Positions 46,219-53,885 of a stretch of 64,000 nucleotides of DNA are shown here, one piece after another. This DNA is from Promethearchaeia archaeon (lineage in GTDB: Archaea; Asgardarchaeota; Lokiarchaeia; Sigyniarchaeales; SOKP01). Each line of letters begins with the position of its first letter. The first letter of the stretch is position 1. The DNA is taken from the NCBI GenBank assembly GCA_029856145.1, contig JAHQWK010000022.1, positions 61,422-125,421 on the forward strand. The letters are read 5' to 3'. The notes beneath the pieces are model-generated. The model saw nothing but the letters and a program-made list of their open reading frames with translations, was not told the origin of the DNA and did no database searches. Made by a program: the position numbers and the translations under genes.

Positions 46219-48270
46219 TCAATCCTCCAAAAATGAGCTGTATTTATCTACATATTTATCTTTCACATTAGAAATCTCTTCTTTTTGAGTTTTTGAATAT
46301 TCTAAGGGTTCTGATTCCATTACGATATCCTGCTCAAAAATGTTAGATTCTTCAATTCTTCTATTTTGTACTCGTTCAGAAAGAAATTTTTCGGCATTCT
46401 CTTTTTCTAGTTTATCGATAAAATTGAACCCAGAATCTTTTCCTACACTCTCAAATATAAACTGATCCATCAATTTCGAGCTCAATTCCTCGTTTATGAG
46501 GATAAGAGTAGTCTCATCTAAGTTAAGTTTTTTCTGATAATAAGGGGTCGAAAACTCTTGGTGAAGTGCTGATTTTTGCTTAAAGAGTTTCAAATAAAGA
46601 TAGCTAATCATAACAATATAAAATGAAACAACCCCATATCCCAAATTGATTAATAATGGTAAAACTGAATATTCTTGGGAAAGTAATACAAATAATACTA
46701 CAATTCCATAAATCATAAATGGTGAGGAATAACTTCGCAGATCTTTCATAAACTTGTTAGTAGCTTCGCAATTTAAAACAACCGCATTTTTTTCTTCACT
46801 ATACGTTTCTATAAGAAAATATTTTTGATCAAGATACTGTAAAAGATCTGCAAATTTCGAGTGCTGTACTATATGAATATTTGAATTTTTTTGATACGCA
46901 AACGGAATAATTTTTTCTGTAAATCCTACGATGTTCTGACAGACCAATACTGGCTCAATCAAAATTTTATGTTGAAGTGGACCTGAACGGAAAAAAAGAT
47001 TTTTTCGTGTAAATGATTTTTCTAAAGAAATATTTGTTCCTAAATATCTTGAGAGGTATCTTAGCAAGGTACCTTCACTTACAATATCTGAATAGATCGA
47101 CAGCTTAACTTGTGAAAGTGCTTTTAAGTATGATTGAGGTAACCGATCCACCCGAAAACTTGTATCTTCAATTTTTTTAGTGGAATTATATTGAACACTC
47201 TCACTCGATATAATAAGAGAGCCTTTAAGAGTACATATTTTAATAGGTAAAATGTATATTAGATCTAAGAATTCTTTTACCCTTACATGTTTTATGGCTA
47301 AGAGATCGATTCCAGTAAATATTGCTCGTAATTTAGGGTGTTTTTCAATAATACCGAATCCAGATAATTTTAAGTCCTTGGTAATTCGCATTAGAGATTC
47401 TTTGATTTGGGCATGTGGTAAAACCTCTTGGGATGCTGTATTCCTTTCTTGTAAGGTAAGATTAGATTGTCGCAATAATTCTGGCGAAACTACTAAAGTA
47501 TTATTTTTTTCAGATCCTTCAACTAATAAAGGCTCATTTAATTTAATTTTTTTATCAGTATCATCATAATTTATTATTGATGATCCATCTTCATCAATTT
47601 CTTCATAATCTAACTCTTCAAAATTATTAATAGAACTTTCGTAGTTCTCTGAATCAATTTTTAAAGGCTCAGCTACAGGTGAAACTTCCTCTGGGGGATA
47701 CCATTTCTCAGTTTCAGGTTTTTCAAATTTTTTTTCAAACCATTTTTTAGGTTCTTCTCTTAAGTTTGATTCTCCACTATTTTCTAAATTTGCTCCAGAC
47801 TTATTTGCTTCTGGAAAATCGTTTAACTTTTTCATTTTCATATGCTCCTTGGCACTTGAAATATATTTTTGTGCTGTTGCGAGCCCTATACCATTTACCC
47901 TTGCTATCCTTTCTGGAGGTGATTGTGCTAATTCTGCTACTGTATGGACTCCTATTCCATAAAGCTTTTCAGCAACCTTTGGTCCGATACCTTTAACAAT
48001 GGTTATTGTTTCTTTTTTTATACTCGATAGTAATGAAGAATCTTGAGCTGAATTCATAGTATCTGCTTGCCCTTGAGAAATATTTGTGTTGAGGGAATCA
48101 AATTTATCAATCCATTCGCCACTATTTTGTAATTTGGCTTGCTTAAGACCATTTTTAGAAATTTTGAGGGCTTCATCTACATCATTTTCTTGATATGCCT
48201 CTTGGGCCAAATTATAATATGACTTCAAATCCGGTTTTTTTTGGAGAAGACTATTTTCCATATCCGTCAT
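46219..48270 (-). CDS. Helix-hairpin-helix protein with membrane domain, first gene of operon
   Basis: About 683 residues from the Met at 48270. A TATA box at 48296-48306 makes the upstream in-frame codons unlikely; ATG at 48279 and 48261 are alternatives. A TPR-like helix pair (about 10-50) is followed by an HhH pair at about 95-145 (KGIGPKVAEKLYGIGVHTVAE, then ARVNGIGLATAQKYI), the Rad51/SAM-domain-like type that binds DNA. Next come an acidic linker, two alpha/beta regions and two membrane helices near 525-570. A DNA-binding and membrane-tethered protein next to a HerA/VirB4-like protein suggests a DNA translocation or anchoring complex. Confidence 0.65.
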   Translation of the reverse strand: MTDMENSLLQKKPDLKSYYNLAQEAYQENDVDEALKISKNGLKQAKLQNSGEWIDKFDSLNTNISQGQADTMNSAQDSSLLSSIKKETITIVKGIGPKVAEKLYGIGVHTVAELAQSPPERIARVNGIGLATAQKYISSAKEHMKMKKLNDFPEANKSGANLENSGESNLREEPKKWFEKKFEKPETEKWYPPEEVSPVAEPLKIDSENYESSINNFEELDYEEIDEDGSSIINYDDTDKKIKLNEPLLVEGSEKNNTLVVSPELLRQSNLTLQERNTASQEVLPHAQIKESLMRITKDLKLSGFGIIEKHPKLRAIFTGIDLLAIKHVRVKEFLDLIYILPIKICTLKGSLIISSESVQYNSTKKIEDTSFRVDRLPQSYLKALSQVKLSIYSDIVSEGTLLRYLSRYLGTNISLEKSFTRKNLFFRSGPLQHKILIEPVLVCQNIVGFTEKIIPFAYQKNSNIHIVQHSKFADLLQYLDQKYFLIETYSEEKNAVVLNCEATNKFMKDLRSYSSPFMIYGIVVLFVLLSQEYSVLPLLINLGYGVVSFYIVMISYLYLKLFKQKSALHQEFSTPYYQKKLNLDETTLILINEELSSKLMDQFIFESVGKDSGFNFIDKLEKENAEKFLSERVQNRRIEESNIFEQDIVMESEPLEYSKTQKEEISNVKDKYVDKYSSFLED

Positions 48271-48295
48271 GCGTATCATAAAAAGATAAAATAAG

Positions 48296-48312
48296 TATAT
48301 ATAAAGAAAAAA
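48296..48312 (-). promoter_or_regulatory. TATA promoter of the membrane operon
   Basis: On the minus strand a T-run (48312-48307) is followed by CTTTATATATA (48306-48296). The start site would be near 48275, giving a nearly leaderless mRNA for the HhH protein gene. Confidence 0.6.
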
Positions 48313-48432
48313 TGCAAGCCCCCCCAAATTTATTATTTAGAAGGAATAACTATAAATGGATAAATAGCATATCTTAACTTAAATTGGCAGAAATTAGCAA
48401 ATTATAAGAAAATATTAATTACAAATTATGAT

Positions 48433-48550
48433 CCGCTCCCCCCTACACCCTGGATTTTTGTCTTTTGGTAGTGTAAATTCTTACACTCTGATTTCGCCCT
48501 CCTCCTTATAATTTGTTGACACTTTTTTGTGTCGGTGGGGAGGGAGCAGG
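48433..48550. ncRNA. Predicted structured RNA, multi-hairpin
   Basis: A GC-rich island in an AT-rich spacer. The arm 48433-48449 pairs with 48534-48550 in about 15 base pairs, including GCTCCC with GGGAGC and CACC with GGTG, with two bulges and one mismatch. Enclosed are two hairpins: AGTGTAA (48470-48476) with TTACACT (48481-48487) around a 4-base loop, and GACAC (48518-48522) with GTGTC (48529-48533) around six T. An alternative pairing, CCCTCC (48497-48502) with GGAGGG (48539-48544), is incompatible with the outer stem, which could make it a switch. The strand is not decided. A T-run follows at 48557-48560. I could not place it in a known RNA family. Confidence 0.55.
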
Positions 48551-48621
48551 TCACCCTTTTAGAAATAACAAAGTTATGACATTATAACGTTTTATTATCG
48601 AATAAAGTAATTCCAAAGTAT

Positions 48622-48693
48622 AGATCCTATCTTATCTATTGGTTTTTGTCTTCTACCTTCTTTAATAAGACTCTATCTAAAAAGATAGGATCT
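48622..48693. repeat. 12-bp perfect inverted repeat with nested stem
   Basis: AGATCCTATCTT (48622-48633) and AAGATAGGATCT (48682-48693) are perfect inverted copies. Inside them GTCTT (48648-48652) and AAGAC (48667-48671) also pair. The element lies about 70 bases downstream of the structured region and about 120 bases upstream of the GTG of the next gene. It could be an RNA stem, an operator or a recombination site. Confidence 0.6.
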
Positions 48694-48720
48694 TTAACCC
48701 TTCTCTAAAATTTTGTACCC

Positions 48721-48738
48721 TTTTTTTTCTTTAAATTA
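48721..48738 (+). promoter_or_regulatory. TATA promoter of the helicase operon
   Basis: Eight T residues (48721-48728), C, then TTTAAATTA (48730-48738). Transcription would start near 48760 and lead to the GTG at 48813. This matches the T-run plus TATA layout at 37145 and 48296. Confidence 0.5.
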
Positions 48739-48812
48739 GGTTATTTCATTTATTCTATACTAAGAAGAATGCGTGATGAAATATCGTAGTAGTTTTTGGA
48801 AAAATTAAGGAT

Positions 48813-49085
48813 GTGAAAGAAGTAAAACAGAAAGTCCAAAATATTATCTGTCCTATGTGTGGTGAAAAGATATCAATTGGGATAGAGCTTAATATTACAA
48901 GAAAAGGGAATACAGATATTTATTTTCCACATATTCACTTGCACGGTGATCCACTTCATGCTCTTATCTGCTATATTAATTCGGACTTAAAAATGAGAAA
49001 TATTGGTGTCATTAAAAGTATTGAGATTTCAAGAGATTCACAGACTTTTTCTCAACTTATGAAAAAATGGACAAATCCTTACTAA
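48813..49085 (+). CDS. Small zinc-site protein upstream of helicase
   Basis: 90 residues with GTG start. It begins CPMCGEKI (C15 and C18) and later has HIHLHGDPLHALICY with several His, so a metal site is likely. No family recognised; helix-strand layout. The gene is followed after 20-80 bases (depending on the start of the next gene) by the helicase, so the two are probably co-transcribed and the small protein may assist the helicase. Confidence 0.65.
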   Translation: MKEVKQKVQNIICPMCGEKISIGIELNITRKGNTDIYFPHIHLHGDPLHALICYINSDLKMRNIGVIKSIEISRDSQTFSQLMKKWTNPY

Positions 49086-49092
49086 TAATACT

Positions 49093-49108
49093 GAGGTGAA
49101 ACATAATA
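49093..49108 (+). promoter_or_regulatory. Strong Shine-Dalgarno pointing to an AUA start of the helicase
   Basis: GAGGTGA (49093-49099) lies 6 bases before an in-frame ATA (49106-49108), while the first ATG of the helicase is 70 bases away at 49169. The intervening frame is open and reads TLTDFTDKVREKDLEDLENG. No ATG, GTG or TTG lies between. Confidence 0.4.
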
Positions 49109-49168
49109 ACTCTAACAGATTTTACAGATAAAGTCAGAGAGAAAGACTTAGAAGATTTAGAAAACGGG

Positions 49169-51649
49169 ATGGATAAAGAAATTTTTAAATTTATTCCTGA
49201 TAAACGCATCTTACGGGTGTTATTTGAAGGGAAGATTTTTTCCTTACGGCAGATTCAAAAAGAAGCGATTAAAAAGGGACTATTCTTTCGTAAATCATTT
49301 TTAGTATGTGCTCCCTCAGGTAGTGGGAAAACTCTAATTGGTGAAGTATGTGCGATAAACAATGTGTTCCAAAAGTTTGGAAAGTCTATATATTTAGTAC
49401 CATATAAAGCCCTTGCCACAGAGAAGTATTCTCATTTTAAGAAAAGCTATAGTAGGTTTGGCGTGAAAGTAGAGCTTTCTATAGGGGATTATGATGTGGA
49501 TGACTCTAAGTTAGAAAAGGCAGATCTTATTGTCACTACCTATGAGAAATGCGACAGTATCCTAAGAAATTTCCATGATAAAGAGTGGATTTTCAATATT
49601 TCAACAATTATTATAGATGAGATTCATATCATCGCAGAATCTGATAGAGGTCCACGATTGGAATCGTTAGTTGTTCGACTTAATGAATTCCTTCATTATC
49701 CACAAATTATTGGACTTTCAGCCACCATCGCAAATCCAAAATTCTTTAATTCATGGCTTTCTTCACTTGGAAACCATACTACGCTTATCAAATCTGATGA
49801 TCGTCCTGTACCCCTTCATTATAAGATTGATATTACACAAAATAAGGACTCAACAATAAAAAGGTTAGTGAAAGCCACTTTAGAAAAAAATGGACAAGTG
49901 CTTATATTCGTAAATAGGAGGAAAGCAGCCCAAAAGTCGGCAGATAGTATAAAACGTATTGTTGAGAAATTTTTAGAAGAAAATGAACTGAACGTGTGTA
50001 AATCACTTGAAAAAAAGTTAAGTAATATTAAGGGAGGTCATCGTGACCTACGAAAAGTGATAAAACATGGTGTTGCGTTTCATCATGCGGGGCTACTTCC
50101 AAAAGAGAGAAAAGCAATTGAAGATAACTTTAGGAAGCGAATAATTAAAGTAATATGTTGTACAACCACGCTTTCAGCGGGTATAAACACACCCGCACGA
50201 TTAGTCATTCTAAAAGACTTCAAGAAGTATATAACATCTGGACATAATATCAAGAATTTCTCTGGATACCATGAAAACGGAGACGGTTTTTCTTATTTTA
50301 AATCGTTTTCTGGAAATGAAGTTTTTCAAATCCTTGGAAGAGCAGGACGCCCCGGACTTGATACCGTAGGGTATGGAATCATACTTGTAAAAGATATTGA
50401 AGAGAAAATGTGGGTTGAGGATCATTTTTTTCAAAACTATAATCTCGCTAAGACATTAATACCAAAATATAATGATTTGACTTCAGGATTAAATAAAATT
50501 AATACCCTTAAAGAACAGGTACTTCTTCGAATCTTCGAAGAGAATAGAATTACATTAGAAAAATTAAAAGAATTTTTTGAAAAAACCTATTTCTGGTATG
50601 GAATTAAAAATAAAATGAAAGAGCAACAAATTCCCATTGAACAACTTTTAATGATAAAAGAAATTACGCCTATTAACATATTAAAACTCCATTCTAATCC
50701 TGAACAAGTTAGTTCACTAAAAAAAAATATACTTCAAATTAAGCTTTCAAAATTTACCGAAGATAACATCTCTGGGTATGTGAAGACTGCCTATGGGGTG
50801 TATTACGGCCAATTCGATATTGAAACGGGAATCCAATGTACTTGTGGCTTTAAGAATGGCATTTCTGATAATTTTGCGAATGACGAGTTCTCATTTGAAT
50901 TTTGCAATCATATAAGTGCTTTTCTGGTCTATCTCATTCAGATTCCAGATATGAATTTTCAGAAATATGTAGATTCTATTATCCCTAAATCAGTAAAAAA
51001 TCAGTATATTCTTAATTACCTGTTTGAGAAAGGGTTGATAAAAAAGACTGAAGATGGGACTATTGAATGCTCTCAGTTTGGAAAGTTAATTATTCGCTTG
51101 TACTTATATCCCGTATCTGGAGTAATGATAAGATATAAGCTTGAAAATGTCGAAATTGATAGCTTCCAAGATCTTATCAAGGAATCTTATGACATTTTAA
51201 AGGCAGAATTTCGCGTAAAGGATTATAAGATGTTCCAGCCGATCCTTGAGTGGGCAGATGAGGAACCAATTGATCAGATATTAGAGAGATACAATATTAT
51301 GGCGGGAGATCTGTTTTCTGTAAGAGATAGTCTTGAACGTATCATTACATTTATAGGAATTATAGCCAGTAATTTAAGCACGCACGGTGTAGACTTGCAA
51401 GATAAGCTGACGAGAGTAGCTGAGATGAGCGAAACATTGAGGATTCGACTTCATTATGGGATCCGTGAAGAGTTATTTGATTTAGTTTTGAGGTTAAACG
51501 ATGTGGCTCGTGTGAGGGCAAGAATTTTATATAGAGCTGGGTATCATATTGCTTCACAAGTGAAAAGAGAGAGCCCTTATATTTTAAATCAAAAGACAGG
51601 TTTAGGAATTAATCTCTGTAAAAAGATCATTAAAGAAGAAAATAAGTGA
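49169..51649 (+). CDS. Ski2/Hel308-type helicase with SWIM zinc finger
   Basis: 826-residue superfamily 2 DNA/RNA helicase. Walker A APSGSGKT (48-55), DEIH box (150-153), SAT (184-186), FHHAGLLPKERK and QILGRAGRPGLD give the Ski2 group. A SWIM zinc finger with CxC at 557-559 and CNH at 579-581 is inserted before the C-terminal region. The C-terminus carries a Hel308-like helix-hairpin-helix (RARILYRAGYHIASQV). It unwinds DNA or RNA with ATP. The first ATG is at 49169, but the upstream Shine-Dalgarno and frame suggest translation may begin at an ATA at 49106. It is preceded by a small zinc-site protein and followed by a small protein. Confidence 0.88.
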   Translation: MDKEIFKFIPDKRILRVLFEGKIFSLRQIQKEAIKKGLFFRKSFLVCAPSGSGKTLIGEVCAINNVFQKFGKSIYLVPYKALATEKYSHFKKSYSRFGVKVELSIGDYDVDDSKLEKADLIVTTYEKCDSILRNFHDKEWIFNISTIIIDEIHIIAESDRGPRLESLVVRLNEFLHYPQIIGLSATIANPKFFNSWLSSLGNHTTLIKSDDRPVPLHYKIDITQNKDSTIKRLVKATLEKNGQVLIFVNRRKAAQKSADSIKRIVEKFLEENELNVCKSLEKKLSNIKGGHRDLRKVIKHGVAFHHAGLLPKERKAIEDNFRKRIIKVICCTTTLSAGINTPARLVILKDFKKYITSGHNIKNFSGYHENGDGFSYFKSFSGNEVFQILGRAGRPGLDTVGYGIILVKDIEEKMWVEDHFFQNYNLAKTLIPKYNDLTSGLNKINTLKEQVLLRIFEENRITLEKLKEFFEKTYFWYGIKNKMKEQQIPIEQLLMIKEITPINILKLHSNPEQVSSLKKNILQIKLSKFTEDNISGYVKTAYGVYYGQFDIETGIQCTCGFKNGISDNFANDEFSFEFCNHISAFLVYLIQIPDMNFQKYVDSIIPKSVKNQYILNYLFEKGLIKKTEDGTIECSQFGKLIIRLYLYPVSGVMIRYKLENVEIDSFQDLIKESYDILKAEFRVKDYKMFQPILEWADEEPIDQILERYNIMAGDLFSVRDSLERIITFIGIIASNLSTHGVDLQDKLTRVAEMSETLRIRLHYGIREELFDLVLRLNDVARVRARILYRAGYHIASQVKRESPYILNQKTGLGINLCKKIIKEENK

Positions 51650-51653
51650 AAAT

Positions 51654-51917
51654 ATGAATTCTAAGACAGAAAAGAAGAACTCTATAAAGATCCAAGAATC
51701 AGACTCTCCAAATTTATCAAGTTTTAAAGAAGAATCTTCTCAAGTAATAGATGAGAATATCGAGAACTTGTGCGACGAGAACCTAACCACTCTTCAAAAA
51801 ATCCACTCGATCTTACTTAACTGTGTCAATCTTTCTAAAAAGCAAAAACTCGAGTTTTGTGAAAGTGAGAGATATTTTATGAAGCTTTACTTGAAAAAAT
51901 TAAAGAATAAAAGTTAA
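51654..51917 (+). CDS. Small charged protein downstream of helicase
   Basis: 87 residues, highly polar with many Ser, Asn, Lys and Glu in the first half, then a helix (HSILLNCVNLSKKQKLEF). No family. It starts 4 bases after the helicase stop and is therefore in the same operon; a regulator or adaptor of the helicase is possible. Confidence in expression is moderate because the protein is short. Confidence 0.55.
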   Translation: MNSKTEKKNSIKIQESDSPNLSSFKEESSQVIDENIENLCDENLTTLQKIHSILLNCVNLSKKQKLEFCESERYFMKLYLKKLKNKS

Positions 51918-52020
51918 GATTAAGATCATGGTTTAACTCTCAGATGTTAATTGTTATTTTTATTTAAAAGATTTCCAGTTTTTCTTTCATATTTTTCCCT
52001 TCTCCCTTTTAATATTAATT

Positions 52021-52620
52021 TTATCTATCCATATTTTTCCTTACCTGAGAAAATCTTATTATTGAATATGAAAAAATAACTAGTTTAGAAATTAACGCAG
52101 TTAAATAATGAAATATACTTAATACACCTAATACATCAACCCAATCTCCTCCAAAATATAACAAAGATTGAAGAACATCTCTTAAATAGATGATATAAAA
52201 GTAGATTGAAGATATTGCAGAAGGTATTCCAATTAATGCGGCAAAAAATAGAATTATTGCTGATGTTTGAGATAATTTAAAACCAAACCAACTAAGAGCA
52301 TTATAAGTTGCATTCATGTTATGTTGAATTTCATTGCTGTCTTTTCTGGATTTAGCACATATATATAAAGTATAACAGAAAATAACTAAAATAATTACTC
52401 CTGTGATGATAAAGAAAATCTGCCTTGACACAATCTCGAAAGGCAATCCGAAATGAATATATGTAATAAGACTATTTATTGACAACCATAATATTGTGCC
52501 CTCTATTACTCCGATTAATGCCAAATAAAATAGAATAACTTTAGCTGTTTGGCTTAATTTAATGCCAAACCATCTAGTTTCATCTAATCTAGTTGTATTA
52601 TTAATTTTGATTTCGCTCAT
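52021..52620 (-). CDS. Four-helix membrane protein with internal duplication
   Basis: 199 residues from the ATG at 52620. Two similar halves each begin WFGxKLSQT (TRWFGIKLSQTAKVILF and LSWFGFKLSQTSAIILFF) followed by a pair of membrane helices. The first half is about residues 18-80, the second about 107-175. The protein therefore arose by duplication of a two-helix unit. No homologue known to me. It is convergent with the helicase operon. Confidence 0.65.
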   Translation of the reverse strand: MSEIKINNTTRLDETRWFGIKLSQTAKVILFYLALIGVIEGTILWLSINSLITYIHFGLPFEIVSRQIFFIITGVIILVIFCYTLYICAKSRKDSNEIQHNMNATYNALSWFGFKLSQTSAIILFFAALIGIPSAISSIYFYIIYLRDVLQSLLYFGGDWVDVLGVLSIFHYLTALISKLVIFSYSIIRFSQVRKNMDR

Positions 52621-52790
52621 AAAAATCAACTTTTTATATTTATTTTTCGGATATTATTTTTAAGTCTTTTTCTCAAACTGGAGTTTAAAATAATAAAAAT
52701 AAAAACTTCAATTCCATTCCAAAGGATTTTTTATATAAATAATTCGGTTTTCAATATAGATAAAAAATAATTTTAATAAAAGGTTTTATC

Positions 52791-53006
52791 ATGAGTTCTC
52801 AATCAGCAGAAAAAACGGAATTTATTCTCCTAAGTTTTGATACCTATAAAGAGGACTGCATAAATTTTAATAAGATTATAATCCCTTTTTCTAAGTTCGG
52901 CATATCTAAAAATCCAGTATATATTTATGAAGGCCTTGAAAAGGCTAAATTCAAAGAAAGACATCCTGTTTATAAATCGATTTTTTTAGATGAGTTTGCT
53001 GAATAA
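52791..53006 (+). CDS. Small protein, tandem paralogue 1
   Basis: 71 residues. The core FNKIIIPFSKFGISKNPVYI and KERHPVYKSIFLDEF matches the protein encoded 100 bases downstream (LKNIIIPFSKFSKSEKFIYY, HERHPVYQTLLKKEF). The pattern IIIPFSKF...ERHPVY is new to me. No membrane segment or metal site. A plain ATG start without a strong Shine-Dalgarno. Confidence 0.55.
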   Translation: MSSQSAEKTEFILLSFDTYKEDCINFNKIIIPFSKFGISKNPVYIYEGLEKAKFKERHPVYKSIFLDEFAE

Positions 53007-53103
53007 TTGAGATTAATTTAAGAAAAATCATAAAATCTCATATGACTAAATATTTTTCTTTATATAATTTTGATTCTATCCTATATTAAAAGGTGAAAAG
53101 AAT

Positions 53104-53340
53104 ATGAGCTCAAAATCAACAGATAAAGAATATCAGAAAATACCAATTCAAGATTTAGAGGAACCTCTTAAATTAAAGAATATTATCATTCCTTTTTCTA
53201 AGTTTTCTAAATCTGAGAAATTTATCTATTATGGACATGAAAAAATCCCATTTCATGAAAGGCACCCTGTTTATCAAACTCTTTTGAAAAAAGAATTCAT
53301 AGAAGGGATTAAAGGTTTTATAAACAGATTTAAAAAATAG
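53104..53340 (+). CDS. Small protein, tandem paralogue 2
   Basis: 78 residues, preceded by AAGGTGA about 8 bases upstream. It shares IIIPFSKF and ERHPVY with the 71-residue protein at 52791-53006 and has a basic C-terminal tail. A tandem duplication of a small protein gene. Function unknown. It is convergent with the DUF1922-like gene. Confidence 0.6.
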   Translation: MSSKSTDKEYQKIPIQDLEEPLKLKNIIIPFSKFSKSEKFIYYGHEKIPFHERHPVYQTLLKKEFIEGIKGFINRFKK

Positions 53341-53357
53341 TTAAAATCCATCTATTT

Positions 53358-53882
53358 TCATACCCTTATTTTATACGAATAATCACCATTTAAACGTATT
53401 AAGAATCCTTGTCTCTGTAGTCTTCTTGTTAACAATTTCACTTCTGATTGTGGAATCCCGTAGTTTTCTGCCATGATTTCAATAATATAGTAGGGAAAAG
53501 AGTTATGAGTTTCAGATAAACTATAAAGCATTTGTTTAAATTTCTCATAATAATCATCATCTTCAGAATCTAAATTTATGGCATTTTTCTGATACTTTAC
53601 TTTTCCAGCAATTTTAAAATCCCCCAAAGTTCTAAACTCTGGTTCTGAACCCAATTCTTTTATCGCAAGGTCATTCTGTTTTTTTTTTACTAATTCTACG
53701 GCATTGGATATACCCTTTATAATTTCACCACGATCTATTATTTTGCTGACTTTATGAGTATAACCACACCTAACGCATTTTTTAGACTTTTGAGTGATTT
53801 TCGTATAAATATATTGATGACATTTACTACAAGAAAATATTAAATAAGGAGTCTCATCTTTTTTCCATGTGATATCTTCCAT
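53358..53882 (-). CDS. DUF1922-like zinc-ribbon protein with winged helix
   Basis: 174 residues. The N-terminal zinc ribbon (CSKCHQYIY and CVRCGYTHKV) and the following YLIF...VELVKKKQND layout match DUF1922, a small archaeal family. The C-terminal 60 residues form a winged helix (PYYIIEIMAENYGIPQSEVK, then RRLQRQGFLIRLNGDY). It follows the Hef-type helicase gene after 3 bases and is likely its partner. I expect a DNA-repair-linked accessory protein, by inference from the operon. Confidence 0.75.
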   Translation of the reverse strand: MEDITWKKDETPYLIFSCSKCHQYIYTKITQKSKKCVRCGYTHKVSKIIDRGEIIKGISNAVELVKKKQNDLAIKELGSEPEFRTLGDFKIAGKVKYQKNAINLDSEDDDYYEKFKQMLYSLSETHNSFPYYIIEIMAENYGIPQSEVKLLTRRLQRQGFLIRLNGDYSYKIRV

Positions 53883-53885
53883 ACT

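Noticed and set aside
48433..48550. tRNA, 5S rRNA or C/D box RNA
   Set aside because: No T-loop, cloverleaf or paired C and D box motifs could be found in the structured region.
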